Positions 25,291 through 34,922 are shown, counted from the stretch's first letter. The stretch is 64,000 bases of DNA from Sinorhizobium mexicanum (GCF_013488225.1 NZ_CP041238.1:4066501-4130500), one strand, 5' to 3'. Notes: generated by a model not told the origin, from the letters alone. A program made the numbers and translations.

Positions 25291-25866
25291 ATGGCTCGAA
25301 TTGGCTACGCCCGCGTCAGTACGATTGAACAAGATCTCGAAATTCAAGTTGTGAAACTCAAGTCTGAAGGATGCGAGATCATCCGCTCGGAAAAAATTTC
25401 AGGCGCCTCCCGCGAGGGCCGAACGGAACTACACACGATCATTGAATTCCTTCGTGAAGGCGATGAGTTGGTCATCACGCGATTGGACCGCCTCGGCCGC
25501 GATACGCGCGACGTCCTCAATATCGTCTATGAGTGCGAGCAGCGTGGGGCTTTTGTCACGATCCTTGACCCCCACGTATCAACCCGTGGCGAAATGGGGC
25601 ATGTCATACTAACGGTGCTTGGCATGGTGGCTCAAATGGAGCGTCGCTTCATCAAGGAACGTCAGCGGGAAGGCATCGCACGAGCAAAAGCCGAGGGCGT
25701 GTACAAAGGTGGTAAGGTACGGCTGGACCATTCGCTGATACGACGACTTCACGCGCAGGGATTAACCCCGTCAGCCATCGCGCGGACAGCGAGGTGCTCC
25801 CGAATGCAGGTTTACCGCATTCTCAATTCGCCCGAGCCGCATGCGGGGGAATTTCGCGAGGCATAG
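25291..25866 (+). CDS. Serine recombinase (resolvase/invertase)
   Basis: The 191-residue protein is a complete small serine recombinase. The catalytic serine is in MARIGYARVSTIEQ (residue 10), followed by VITRLDRLGRDTRDVLNIVY, the GEMGHVILTVLGMVAQMERR E-helix and a C-terminal helix-turn-helix (LTPSAIARTARCSRMQVYRI). Size and layout are those of Tn3-type resolvases and invertases. No transposase or invertible segment is seen nearby, so it may be a stand-alone remnant of another element that brought part of the cargo, or act on the island itself. Confidence 0.92.
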   Translation: MARIGYARVSTIEQDLEIQVVKLKSEGCEIIRSEKISGASREGRTELHTIIEFLREGDELVITRLDRLGRDTRDVLNIVYECEQRGAFVTILDPHVSTRGEMGHVILTVLGMVAQMERRFIKERQREGIARAKAEGVYKGGKVRLDHSLIRRLHAQGLTPSAIARTARCSRMQVYRILNSPEPHAGEFREA

Positions 25867-25950
25867 AGAACGTCTGCAAATGCGCAGCGAGTGGTCGCAG
25901 TGCTGTCCGTGACTATACGTGGTCGGGTGGGCAGTCGAAGAGCCCCCGGA

Positions 25951-26622
25951 TTAACGCTGCCGGGTCGCTACTTGGACGACCTCTTCTGCAACTCGACGCA
26001 AGACATGAACGTCACTCGCTTGAGGCGGACTCTCGTTCCCCGCATGAAGAATAGAGTTTCGAATCTTCAAAAGGCGACCCAAGGATTGCGCCTCATCGCG
26101 GCCAATGTGCCCCGCCATAGCCGCGTCACGAATGAGCGTCCATGGGGTGCTAGGGTTCTTTTCAGACTTGCGAGTCTCAGGAAGCAGACGAAGAGACGCC
26201 TCCAGAGCTGCCCATGCAAACAGGAAGGAAGCTTCTAAGTGCGCAGCATCCGGCCCAGCGATGACTTCAGACTTTTCAAGTAACTGAGATACCTTTTCCG
26301 CACTGGAACGACTGTTCACGTTCGAGGGTTCACGAGGATTCGTAAATACAACAACAAACTTCCAGCCCGGCTGCGAGTTGATTAACTCCGCAACTTCAGA
26401 CAAGTTGGCTAGATCGCGCATCGTCTCCCGCGATTTCACTGCGATAACAAGATTCTCCTCAGCCGATCGAGCGATGATGTCGGGAATATAGTGTAACCGA
26501 CGGAGAAACTCCGGAGATTCGGCCGGAGAGCTTGGAATACTCACCTGGAAGCCCTTGTTACGGTAGTCAATCGCGAGTTCGCTGGCCCGTTGCGCTTCAC
26601 GACTTGAGGATTCTGGCTTCAT
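25951..26622 (-). CDS. PD-(D/E)XK nuclease-like protein with HEPN-like C-terminus
   Basis: The N-terminal half of this 223-residue protein resembles the AHJR-like restriction-endonuclease fold: ASELAIDYRNKGFQVSIPSS gives the first helix and strand, and RLHYIPDIIARSAEENLVIA followed by VKSRE gives the PD and (E)xK positions, with Ala before VK instead of Glu. The C-terminal half has a HEPN-like helical bundle ending with LLKIRNSILHAG, where R-N-x3-H matches the HEPN nuclease motif. The gene overlaps rusA by four bases, so the two are co-expressed. A combined DNA and RNA effector is plausible but unproven. Confidence 0.6.
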   Translation of the reverse strand: MKPESSSREAQRASELAIDYRNKGFQVSIPSSPAESPEFLRRLHYIPDIIARSAEENLVIAVKSRETMRDLANLSEVAELINSQPGWKFVVVFTNPREPSNVNSRSSAEKVSQLLEKSEVIAGPDAAHLEASFLFAWAALEASLRLLPETRKSEKNPSTPWTLIRDAAMAGHIGRDEAQSLGRLLKIRNSILHAGNESPPQASDVHVLRRVAEEVVQVATRQR

Positions 26623-27026
26623 GAATCGAGAACTCCGTTATGCGTATTGCTCTCTATGCGCACGTGCAAAAATCCCACTCCTGCAGCAAACCCTTGGAGA
26701 AGCACCCCGGAAGCCCCTTTGATTTGGTACGAGCCATCAAGCGGTCGTTTTCGCGATTTCGTTTCCGCGACTTGTGCGTCATCTACGAACACCAAGCCGT
26801 TCAACGCGTCTTGAATCGGCTTGATGATATTGTCGACATCCGGAGAGTCACCCTCGTAGTAGTAAGTTATCGTAATCTGGACTGGATCCGGTACCGGACC
26901 AATCCCGGCAGGGATTCGCGCTTGCGCCGCAAGGCCCACTTCTTGTTTCCACTGCTGCAACCTTGCCCTGTTCCGCGTCTGATTTGAAACAGGTGGGCCT
27001 TGGATGGTGAACTCGAAGGGCAGCAT
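26619..27026 (-). CDS. RusA-family Holliday junction resolvase
   Basis: The 135-residue product shows the RusA fold: FEFTIQGPPVSNQTRNRARL at the start and the signature SPDVDNIIKPIQDALNGLVF followed by VDDAQV, holding the catalytic Asp residues (about 73-95). A C-terminal extension (about 110-135) is unusual for the 120-residue family. RusA cuts Holliday junctions with 5'-CC preference and is typically phage-borne. Its companion is a nuclease-HEPN protein rather than a replication gene, suggesting recruitment into a defence or toxin pair. The 250 bases upstream (27027-27274) hold no gene. Confidence 0.85.
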   Translation of the reverse strand: MLPFEFTIQGPPVSNQTRNRARLQQWKQEVGLAAQARIPAGIGPVPDPVQITITYYYEGDSPDVDNIIKPIQDALNGLVFVDDAQVAETKSRKRPLDGSYQIKGASGVLLQGFAAGVGFLHVRIESNTHNGVLDS

Positions 27027-27274
27027 TCAAAAAGTCATCCGACAATACGAAAACAGAACTTGAATAGACTGCGTGAGAACCAGTTACACACCTGCGCCCT
27101 AATACCCCGAGTCCCAAGATTCCTTATAGGTAGCGTCCGGCTCACTGACAAGGCAAGTCGCTCCACTGGGAGATGGAACTCGACGTGGGCAGCGGTGATT
27201 CCGATACGGTCAGCACTAAGTCAGCGGCACGCCCGATTGCACGCCGCCCTGAAATAAACACGCCATGGCACGAA

Positions 27275-28066
27275 TCAACGAAGGAACGGTCGAACATAGA
27301 GACGGTGGAGCCTCAGCAGTCCCTTCAAATGAAGCTTTGCCTGAAGTGCAATTGAACCTCTGGTCACAGCGACAGGGACGCCACTGCTCGTCAGCATCGG
27401 CACAACGAATCTCGGCATAATGACTACCGCCCACTTGCCCCCAGCGTGAAGACGATAGGCACTTCGAAGTAGGCCGGACACCTCCTCGATGTAAGCTTTA
27501 TCAAAATCCGGAAAGGTTTCGAGATTTATTCTGATTGGCAATAGTCTATTCAATGTCGCCGATAGGCTTGGTCGGGTAAGTCCCTCATACAACCAATGGA
27601 GTTCCAGTGGATTTGCCCTGTAACCTTCGGCGCTACGAGTTGTATTGCGATATGTTTGATCGTCAAGTTCGTCACAGAAGCCTATCGGATCACGTTCGCG
27701 GCCAGGATTTGTAGGAATGCCATTTCCGACAATATGGACCTCGTCGAAACCGACCACCAGCCCGGGGTCGACGTCAACTAGGAGCTGCGTCGTAGGATCA
27801 TTCCCTGTCTGAGATAAATGAGGGAACAATGCTCGTACAAAATGCTCGGGCATAGGTTTGTACCAATAACCCTCCAGTTCATTGCGAAACCGGCTCCACC
27901 GGTGTCGATCCAATAAGCGCTTTAGCCGTACAACGGCTCTAGTTGCGGCCTCGTGCCTTATCCGAGATGTTACTACGCTCGACGAGCGCCAATATAAGTG
28001 TAATGAATACCAGAGTCTTGTAAGTCTAGATATAAACTGCCTAAGGCCCGCCATTATTCTCTTCAT
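27275..28066 (-). CDS. Hypothetical protein
   Basis: The 263-residue product has a very basic N-terminus (RLTRLWYSLHLYWRSSSVV, then RLKRLLDRHRWSRFRNELEG) and a later acidic section (LLVDVDPGLVVGFDEVHIVG). The C-terminus is again basic and hydrophobic (LHLKGLLRLHRLYVRPFLR). I recognise no domain. It lies alone on the reverse strand, divergent from the type I restriction operon across a 113-base gap, and its base composition is lower in GC than the core genes, which fits foreign origin. A membrane-associated role is possible. Confidence 0.55.
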   Translation of the reverse strand: MKRIMAGLRQFISRLTRLWYSLHLYWRSSSVVTSRIRHEAATRAVVRLKRLLDRHRWSRFRNELEGYWYKPMPEHFVRALFPHLSQTGNDPTTQLLVDVDPGLVVGFDEVHIVGNGIPTNPGRERDPIGFCDELDDQTYRNTTRSAEGYRANPLELHWLYEGLTRPSLSATLNRLLPIRINLETFPDFDKAYIEEVSGLLRSAYRLHAGGKWAVVIMPRFVVPMLTSSGVPVAVTRGSIALQAKLHLKGLLRLHRLYVRPFLR

Positions 28067-28179
28067 TCCTACGAATCTTGGTCCTTCACATCCACGCAGA
28101 CTGGTCTCGAATCCTGTTGAATTCTACAACCGCTGCTGGTTAAGAATACCTACGTAGAAAACGTAAAGGAAATCAGTCC

Positions 28180-30558
28180 GTGGATACCGAAGCAGACACG
28201 TGTCGTAAGCAGGTTGTACCTCGACTGATTGAGGCGGGTTGGGACAAGCCCCCGTGCGCCATAAACGAGCAGAGGTCTTTCACCGACGGACGCATTGTAT
28301 TTGTCGGTGGCAGAGCACGCCGCGGCCGGCAAAAGCGTGCTGACTTCATTTTGCGGTACCGGCCAGATTTCCCGCTTGCCGTCGTAGAAGCAAAATCCAA
28401 ATACAGGCATGCTGCAGACGGTCTTCAGCAGGCCAAAGAGTATGCAGAAATTCTGGGCTTGAAATTCGCATACGCGACTAACGGGCGGGAGATAGTGGAG
28501 GTAGATTATACGACCGGCGTGGAGCGCGATTTGACCTCGTTCCCTTCGCCCGAGGAGCTGTGGCAGCGCCTGTCCCAAGCGGAGCAGCTAGACGAAGCTG
28601 CTAAACAGCATCTTCTTTCCCCAATCTTCCCTGATAAGGACAAGCCATTACGCTATTATCAGGAAATCGCAGTCAACAGAACGGTGCAGGGCATACTGCA
28701 GAAGCGTAAGCGCGTCTTACTCACGCTTTGCACCGGTGCCGGCAAGACGGCGGTTGCGTTTCAAATCTGTTGGAAGCTTTGGAACGGCGGCTGGAATCCG
28801 AAAGGCAAGAACAGAAAACCCAAAATTCTCTTCTTGGCCGACCGCAATGTTCTAGTTGACGATCCCAAGGACAAGGACTTCAGCGCGTTCGGCGACGCTC
28901 GTTTTAAGATCACCGGGGGGGAAATCAGCAAAGGGCGCGACATCTATTTTGCGATCTATCAGGCCATCGCAGGCGACGACTCCCGCGATGGTCTGTTCCG
29001 GGAATATGCAAGAGATTTCTTCGATTTGATCATTGTCGACGAGTGCCATAGGGGGAGCGCACGTGACGACAGCAATTGGCGCGCCATCCTGGAGTGGTTC
29101 GAACCCGCCTACCAAATCGGCATGACTGCGACGCCGCGGCGCGAAGACAACGCCGATACGTACGATTACTTCGGCGATCCCATTTACGAATACAGCCTTG
29201 CTCAAGGGATAGCAGACGGCTTTTTGGCACCCTACCGGGTGCATAGGATTATTTCAGATTTCGACGCTGCCGGATGGCGTCCATCGCAGGGAGAACTTGA
29301 CCGCTACGGGCGCGAAATTCCGGATACGCAATATGGCACGCGAGACTTCGAACGCATCGTCGCCCTTCGTGCACGAACCGAAGCGTTTGCCGCGCATCTA
29401 ACGAATTTTCTGAAGCAAACTGACCGCTTCGCCAAAACCATTGTCTTCTGCGTTAATCAAGAACACGCACTTGAAATGCGCAATGCACTTGCGCGTCTGA
29501 ACGCAGATCTCGTCAAGCAGTATCCGGATTATGCGTGCCGCGTTACAGCAGACGAGGGCGATATTGGATCTGCCCATCGGGCCAAGTTTCAGGACATTGA
29601 AACGGCATCGCCCGTCATCCTCACGACATCTCATTTGCTGACCACGGGCGTCGATGCGCCGACTTGCAAGAATGTCGTATTGGCGCGGGTGGTCGGATCA
29701 ATGCCGGAATTCAAGCAGATCATCGGACGGGGAACTCGCCTTCGTCCCGACTACGGCAAGCTGGCCTTCAACATCATCGATTATACCGGGACTGCGACGG
29801 AGAAATTTGCTGACCACGGGTTCGATGGCGACCCAGTTAGGGAGCGCGAACAAGTCATCGACGACGTTGGGGATGTCGTCGATGAAACCGACGTCACGGA
29901 AGAGACCGGAAGCCCCTGCGAAACAGACACGGCCGAAATCGACCAATTCGAGGGCGGCTTGCCGGATGACACTGAGCCGGGCCTTCCCCGCAAATTCTAC
30001 TATGATGGCGGTAGCGTCGAGATTATCCGTCAGCTTGTCTACGAACTTGATTCCGAGGGCAAGCAGCTCACTTGTCGTCAATTGACCGATTACACCGGTG
30101 AAAAGGTCCGAACGCTGTACCCGAATGCATCCGAACTCCGCAAAGACTGGCTGGACCCCGAACGACGCGCCGATATTATCGAGCAACTTGAGGAAAGGGG
30201 GATCGACACGGCGATATTGGGAGAGACGGTGAGCAAACCCGATGCTGACCCTTTCGATCTGCTTTGTCATTTAGCTTACAACGCTCCGCTTCGTACACGC
30301 CGGGAACGGGCCGAACGTTTGAAGCGGGAAGAGGCTGAATTCTTCGAAACGCACGGAGAAGGTGCGCGGCAAGTGCTTGATGCCCTCGTTGAAAAATATG
30401 CCGAGCACGGCACAGCACAGTTCAAGCTTCCAGACGTGCTCGAAATTCCACCGTTCAATAACTGGGGAAACGTTGTAGAAATCGCGGCGCGATTCGGTGG
30501 CGGCAAAGCCATGCGCGAAGCTGTCAGCGAACTCCAGCGGCGTCTCTACAGCGCATAA
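28180..30558 (+). CDS. hsdR: Type I restriction enzyme R subunit
   Basis: HsdR is the motor and nuclease of type I restriction. The 792-residue product has an N-terminal RecB-like nuclease (RADFILRYRPDFPLAVVEAK near 50-71, giving D...ExK), then a superfamily 2 translocase with Walker A LCTGAGKTAV (about 183), DECHRGS (about 287), MTATPRRED (about 315) and late motif QIIGRGTRLRPDYG (about 510). Overall it is of the shorter EcoEI-like class. Translation starts at GTG. It is the first gene of an hsdR-hsdM-hsdS operon, 16 bases ahead of hsdM. Confidence 0.95.
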   Translation: MDTEADTCRKQVVPRLIEAGWDKPPCAINEQRSFTDGRIVFVGGRARRGRQKRADFILRYRPDFPLAVVEAKSKYRHAADGLQQAKEYAEILGLKFAYATNGREIVEVDYTTGVERDLTSFPSPEELWQRLSQAEQLDEAAKQHLLSPIFPDKDKPLRYYQEIAVNRTVQGILQKRKRVLLTLCTGAGKTAVAFQICWKLWNGGWNPKGKNRKPKILFLADRNVLVDDPKDKDFSAFGDARFKITGGEISKGRDIYFAIYQAIAGDDSRDGLFREYARDFFDLIIVDECHRGSARDDSNWRAILEWFEPAYQIGMTATPRREDNADTYDYFGDPIYEYSLAQGIADGFLAPYRVHRIISDFDAAGWRPSQGELDRYGREIPDTQYGTRDFERIVALRARTEAFAAHLTNFLKQTDRFAKTIVFCVNQEHALEMRNALARLNADLVKQYPDYACRVTADEGDIGSAHRAKFQDIETASPVILTTSHLLTTGVDAPTCKNVVLARVVGSMPEFKQIIGRGTRLRPDYGKLAFNIIDYTGTATEKFADHGFDGDPVREREQVIDDVGDVVDETDVTEETGSPCETDTAEIDQFEGGLPDDTEPGLPRKFYYDGGSVEIIRQLVYELDSEGKQLTCRQLTDYTGEKVRTLYPNASELRKDWLDPERRADIIEQLEERGIDTAILGETVSKPDADPFDLLCHLAYNAPLRTRRERAERLKREEAEFFETHGEGARQVLDALVEKYAEHGTAQFKLPDVLEIPPFNNWGNVVEIAARFGGGKAMREAVSELQRRLYSA

Positions 30559-30574
30559 CTAAAGAGAGTCAGTT

Positions 30575-32131
30575 TTGTCCCGTCAACTCAAGAAAAAACA
30601 GCAGCAAACGACCGCACAGCGCCTTGACAGTATCATCAAATCGGCGCGCAAGATCATGCGCAAAGACAAGGGGCTGAGTGGTGACCTCGACCGCCTTCCG
30701 ATGCTGACATGGATTATGTTCCTGAAGTTCTTAGACGACATGGAGCATATCGAGGAGGAACGCGCGGAAATCGCGGGAAAAGCTTATCGCGGAGCTATTG
30801 AGGCGCCCTACCGTTGGCGCGATTGGGCTGCCGATGAGGGCGGCATAACCGGCCCCGATTTAATCGATTTCCTGACATTGGATGTGGCCGGGCGCCCAGA
30901 CGGAACAAGAGGACCGGGCCTGTTTGCCTACCTTCGTAGCCTCCGCGGCAATAATGGTACGCGCGGGCGCAAGGACGTGATCGCGACAGTTTTCCGGGGC
31001 CTCGCCAATCGTATGGAAAGCGGTTACCTGCTTCGCGACGTTATCGACCTCATTGACGGCATTCACTTCGATTCTTCGGAGGAGATGCACACGCTTGGCC
31101 GTCTTTACGAAACGCTGCTGCGAGAAATGCGGGACGCCGCCGGCGATTCCGGGGAGTTCTACACCCCGCGCCCGATTGTGCGCTTTATGGTTCAGGTGGT
31201 GGATCCTAAACTTGGCGAGGCGGTGCTCGACCCAGCATGTGGCACCGGAGGTTTTCTGACCGAAGCCTTCGTCCATATGGCGGAACAGGCCGATACAGTT
31301 GAGAAGCGCGACGTTCTTCAGTCGACTAGTATCTTTGGTGGCGAAGCCAAGCCGCTTCCCTTCCTGCTCGCGCAAATGAATCTGTTGTTGCATGGTCTCG
31401 AAGCGCCGAAGATCGCGCCTGACAATTCATTAAAAGTTCGGCTATCCGAAATTGGCGAAGCCGACCGAGTCGACGTAATCCTGACGAACCCACCGTTCGG
31501 AGGCGAGGAAGAAGCCGGTATTCTCAACAATTTCCCTGAGGACCGACGTACGGCAGAGACGGCCTTGTTGTTCCTGCAACTCATCATGCGGCGATTGAAG
31601 CGCGGCGGCAAAGGCCGCGCCGCCGTCGTTGTCCCGCATGGCGTCTTGTTTGGCGATGGCATCGCCGCGCGGATCAAGGCAGACCTGCTGACGGAGTTTA
31701 ATCTGCACACAGTCGTACGCCTGCCCGAAGGCGTCTTCGCGCCCTACACAGACATTCCTACGAACATCATTTTCTTCGACACGACTAAAACGACGGGCGA
31801 CATTTGGTTCTATGAACAGCCCAAGCCGAACGGGCGCAAGAAGTATTCCAAGACTGCGCCTTTGAACTTCGACGAACTAAAGCCCTGTCGTGATTGGTGG
31901 AGCGCGCGCGAAGAGAACGAACAGGCATGGAAGGTCCACGGCCCCGATCTCATCGAGACCGATAAAGCCGGGCGCGTCGTCGGGTGCAATCTTGATCTTA
32001 AAAACCCCAATGGTAGCGGAGTGATCGACCATCGCACTCCGCTGGAAATCGTCGACAGTATTGAGACCAAGGAACAGCGCATTCTCGCTATAATGGGCGA
32101 AATCAAGCGCACATTGTCGGAGATGGCATAG
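30575..32131 (+). CDS. hsdM: Type I restriction enzyme M subunit
   Basis: HsdM is the adenine N6-methyltransferase of the system. The 518-residue protein has an N-terminal helical domain (about 1-150) and a class I methyltransferase core. The AdoMet loop is VLDPACGTGGFLTEAF (about 217) and the catalytic motif NPPF is in LTNPPFGGEEE (about 304). Residues 340-520 match the HsdM tail that contacts HsdS. The start is TTG at 30575 after AAAGAGAG. Its stop codon shares its last base with the first base of hsdS, indicating tight coupling. Confidence 0.95.
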   Translation: MSRQLKKKQQQTTAQRLDSIIKSARKIMRKDKGLSGDLDRLPMLTWIMFLKFLDDMEHIEEERAEIAGKAYRGAIEAPYRWRDWAADEGGITGPDLIDFLTLDVAGRPDGTRGPGLFAYLRSLRGNNGTRGRKDVIATVFRGLANRMESGYLLRDVIDLIDGIHFDSSEEMHTLGRLYETLLREMRDAAGDSGEFYTPRPIVRFMVQVVDPKLGEAVLDPACGTGGFLTEAFVHMAEQADTVEKRDVLQSTSIFGGEAKPLPFLLAQMNLLLHGLEAPKIAPDNSLKVRLSEIGEADRVDVILTNPPFGGEEEAGILNNFPEDRRTAETALLFLQLIMRRLKRGGKGRAAVVVPHGVLFGDGIAARIKADLLTEFNLHTVVRLPEGVFAPYTDIPTNIIFFDTTKTTGDIWFYEQPKPNGRKKYSKTAPLNFDELKPCRDWWSAREENEQAWKVHGPDLIETDKAGRVVGCNLDLKNPNGSGVIDHRTPLEIVDSIETKEQRILAIMGEIKRTLSEMA

Positions 32132-33936
32132 TGGCTTGGGGGCGTGTGAGGGTCGGTGATTTCGTAACTCCCCTGAACCGTTGGGAAACGGTGTTGCCGA
32201 CGAAGAAATACGATTTGCTGGGTATGCGATCGAACATCGGCGGACCCTTCCTCAGAGAGAGCAAATTTGGTTCCGAGATATCCGCAAATAGTCTGAATAA
32301 AGTGCAAAAAGGCGATTTCATCTATAGCCGTCTTTTTGCTTGGCAAGGTTCATTTGGGGAAATTCCCGATAACCTGTCAGGCTGCTTTGTCTCGAATGAA
32401 TTCCCGATATTTTGCGTTGATCGATCAAGAGTCGATCCAAAGTTTCTGACTTACTGGTTTGGACTGCCATCAACCCAAAGCAGGGTTGAACGCGATTGCT
32501 ATGGATCGACCCCGGGCACCCGCAATAGGTTCAAGGAAGAATTCTTCTATGAACTGCAAGCTCCCCTCCCATCGCTTGATGAACAAGCCAAGATCGTCCA
32601 GAGACTCGACAGCACGCGCGCGAAGCTAAACGAGGTTCGTGCACTAAAGATCCAGCAGGAAAAAGAGCTGTCATCACTTGTTTTTGCTCTTTTGAATGGT
32701 CCAAAAAGTTCGCCTTATCGCCGCATTGCTTTCGGAGAAGTTGCTACACATAGATCACCTGACACAGTAGTGCGCCCTGACGTTGAGTACTGCTTTGCGG
32801 GTGTTTATAGCTTCGGCAAAGGAGTGTTTGTCGGCGACAAGAAGGTGGGATCGGAATTTAGTTATGACCGATTGACGCAAATTCGGTCGGGAGATTTTCT
32901 CTATCCGAAACTCATGGCTTGGGAAGGCGCGTTGGGTGTGGTGCCTACCAGCTGCGATGGCTTGTTTGTTTCGCCAGAGTTTCCGGTGTTCTCCTTGAAT
33001 GAGGAAAGGATTTTACCGCAGGTCGTGGACGCTTACTTTAGGCACCCTGCTACATGGCCAAATCTTGACGCCTCAAGTAAGGGCACAAACCTCCGTAGAA
33101 GGCGATTGCATCCAAGCGCAATACTTCAACACCAAATCCCACTACCGCCGTACGAAGTTCAAAACGCAGTTGCCAAGCTTCTGACTGAACACGGTCTCTC
33201 ACCGAAACCGCACTATGATTCAGATCTAGAAGTGCTCTTTCCAGCCATGCTGCACCAGATTTTTGAGCGGCAAGGGGTCGAACCCAAGACGGTGCACACG
33301 GTTTCGAAGCCAAGCGTCGTCGATTTTCCTCAACTGCAAACGACAGCAATCGACGCGCCCTTCAAGGAGGCGGTCCTCGTCAGTGCAATTGTCAAGGCTT
33401 TCTATCAAGACGGCGGTCAACCAATAGGCAATTTTCGTCTTCAAAAGGCCGTCTATTTCGCCCGCCGACACATGGGCGAAAGCGCGCTGGACAAGGACTA
33501 TCTGCGCAAAGCGGCAGGCCCCTACAATCCGTCCATGCGGTATTCTGGCGGCATTAAGATCGCCACCGACAAGGAATGGATCAAGCGTGCGACCGGGAGA
33601 TTTGGTGAAGGCCACGCGCTGAGCAGCGTCGCCGCGGAGATGGATGAATGGATTGAAAGATATCAGTTCGCCGCCGCCGCCGCATGGGTCCGCGATCGGT
33701 TCAAGTTCAAGTCCAACGACATCTGGGAAACGTTGGCAACTATCGATTACGCCATGTTGGCGCTCGATCATCGAGGCACGCGCCCAAGCCCGGCGTCCAT
33801 ACTCACATACATTGAAGGCGATGACGAATGGCGTCCGAAAATTGGAAAGCTTCGCCTCACCGAAGCGTCCATCCAAAACGCCATGGTCGAACTTCAAAAC
33901 TTGTTTCCGGTAGAGGATAGCGGCACCCTCAAATAG
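32131..33936 (+). CDS. hsdS: Type I specificity subunit fused to SocA/Panacea-like domain
   Basis: The 601-residue protein has two target-recognition domains with spacer helices: the first from the N-terminus to about 185, ending in LPSLDEQAKIVQRLDSTRAK, and the second about 200-370, ending with the IPLPPYEVQNAVAKLL helix. These dictate the recognition sequence of the methylase and restriction complex. Residues about 410-600 are extra: PIGNFRLQKAVYFARRHMGE, KAAGPYNPSMRYSGGIKIAT and the downstream helical part resemble DUF4065 (SocA/Panacea), a domain of many antitoxins. The fusion would couple DNA specificity to a toxin-neutralising or protein-binding function. Translation starts at GTG. Confidence 0.85.
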   Translation: MAWGRVRVGDFVTPLNRWETVLPTKKYDLLGMRSNIGGPFLRESKFGSEISANSLNKVQKGDFIYSRLFAWQGSFGEIPDNLSGCFVSNEFPIFCVDRSRVDPKFLTYWFGLPSTQSRVERDCYGSTPGTRNRFKEEFFYELQAPLPSLDEQAKIVQRLDSTRAKLNEVRALKIQQEKELSSLVFALLNGPKSSPYRRIAFGEVATHRSPDTVVRPDVEYCFAGVYSFGKGVFVGDKKVGSEFSYDRLTQIRSGDFLYPKLMAWEGALGVVPTSCDGLFVSPEFPVFSLNEERILPQVVDAYFRHPATWPNLDASSKGTNLRRRRLHPSAILQHQIPLPPYEVQNAVAKLLTEHGLSPKPHYDSDLEVLFPAMLHQIFERQGVEPKTVHTVSKPSVVDFPQLQTTAIDAPFKEAVLVSAIVKAFYQDGGQPIGNFRLQKAVYFARRHMGESALDKDYLRKAAGPYNPSMRYSGGIKIATDKEWIKRATGRFGEGHALSSVAAEMDEWIERYQFAAAAAWVRDRFKFKSNDIWETLATIDYAMLALDHRGTRPSPASILTYIEGDDEWRPKIGKLRLTEASIQNAMVELQNLFPVEDSGTLK

Positions 33937-33986
33937 AACGTGGCTCACCCGATGTGCGTTGGAAAATCACCAAAGGAGGTAAAGCG

Positions 33987-34856
33987 GTGACCAAGGTCTT
34001 CTTCACCTATGTTTGGGGGCCACCCGGAAATCCCGCATGGCCTCTGACGTTTGCTACAAAGGCCGCACGCTCGCACGCAAAAAAAGTACTTTCTGAAGGA
34101 GACTTCGTCTTTACGATAGGCACACGCGGAGATCCAACAGCGTCCGAACATAGGGGCAAAGTGGTCGGCGTGTTCCAGGTCTCCGACCTCGAAGTTAACA
34201 CGCAGGACTACGACCTACCGCGCAATCATGCTCGTCCTGAGTTTGACGGCGTGACGCGATTTCCTTATGCGCTGCATCCACTCGCGGTTTGGCAGATTAC
34301 ATCGCCCGGCACCCTGTTTTCTTCGTTGGTCGGCCCCCTCACGCCCAACCATCACCTGCAGGCACAGTCGAAAATCGTAGAATTGGACGCGACCACTGCC
34401 GCTCCTCTATTAACCCTTGAGCGCCAACAAGTGCCTCCAACTCTCCCCCGCACAGAGTTTGGGCGAGGCTTGGTGGCACTGAAGAACAGCAAGCTCGCGC
34501 CAAAGCATCAAGGCGAATTCAGCGGAACCTTTGCTGATCATGACATATGGTTCGTTTACGCTTTGGTCCTCCAGGACGGGCGGAAAAAGGTCCTCGCGAC
34601 CAAGGTGGGATATTCGTTTGAACCCGAGCAACGTGCTGCCGCCCACAATGCGCCAATGGCGTCGGAGGTCACCGGCCTCAGGTGGCAAGTGTTTCTGAAA
34701 CAGGCGACGTCGTCGGAAGACGCAGCACGTCAGATCGAGCAGGCGGTCTTAGCTAGGTATGCAAAGCACCGGTTAGCCAGCAATGGGGAAATCATCGTGG
34801 GTGTTGATCCTCTTATGGTCGCCAGTACGATTGCAGACATTATGCGCAGCAACTAA
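33987..34856 (+). CDS. EVE-like and GIY-YIG-like domain protein
   Basis: The 289-residue protein starts at a GTG with AAAGGAGGT at ideal spacing; an upstream frame to 33954 lacks this support. The N-terminal 110 residues resemble EVE/ASCH base-recognition domains (VFFTYVWGPPG, EGDFVFTIGTRGDPTASEH, KVVGVFQVSD). The C-terminal third resembles the T5orf172/GIY-YIG nuclease group: FVYALVLQDGRKKVLATKVG, then EQRAAAHNAPMASEV and a final acidic IEQAVLARYAKHRLASNGEI. A reader-nuclease fusion next to a type I system suggests a modification-dependent restriction enzyme. The gap to hsdS is 50 bases, so it may share its transcript. Confidence 0.65.
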   Translation: MTKVFFTYVWGPPGNPAWPLTFATKAARSHAKKVLSEGDFVFTIGTRGDPTASEHRGKVVGVFQVSDLEVNTQDYDLPRNHARPEFDGVTRFPYALHPLAVWQITSPGTLFSSLVGPLTPNHHLQAQSKIVELDATTAAPLLTLERQQVPPTLPRTEFGRGLVALKNSKLAPKHQGEFSGTFADHDIWFVYALVLQDGRKKVLATKVGYSFEPEQRAAAHNAPMASEVTGLRWQVFLKQATSSEDAARQIEQAVLARYAKHRLASNGEIIVGVDPLMVASTIADIMRSN

Positions 34857-34922
34857 AGGTGACTGGCAGCGGACTTGCCGCGGAAGAGGGCTGCGATTTC
34901 CGCGGCTAAAGGTGGTTTGCCA

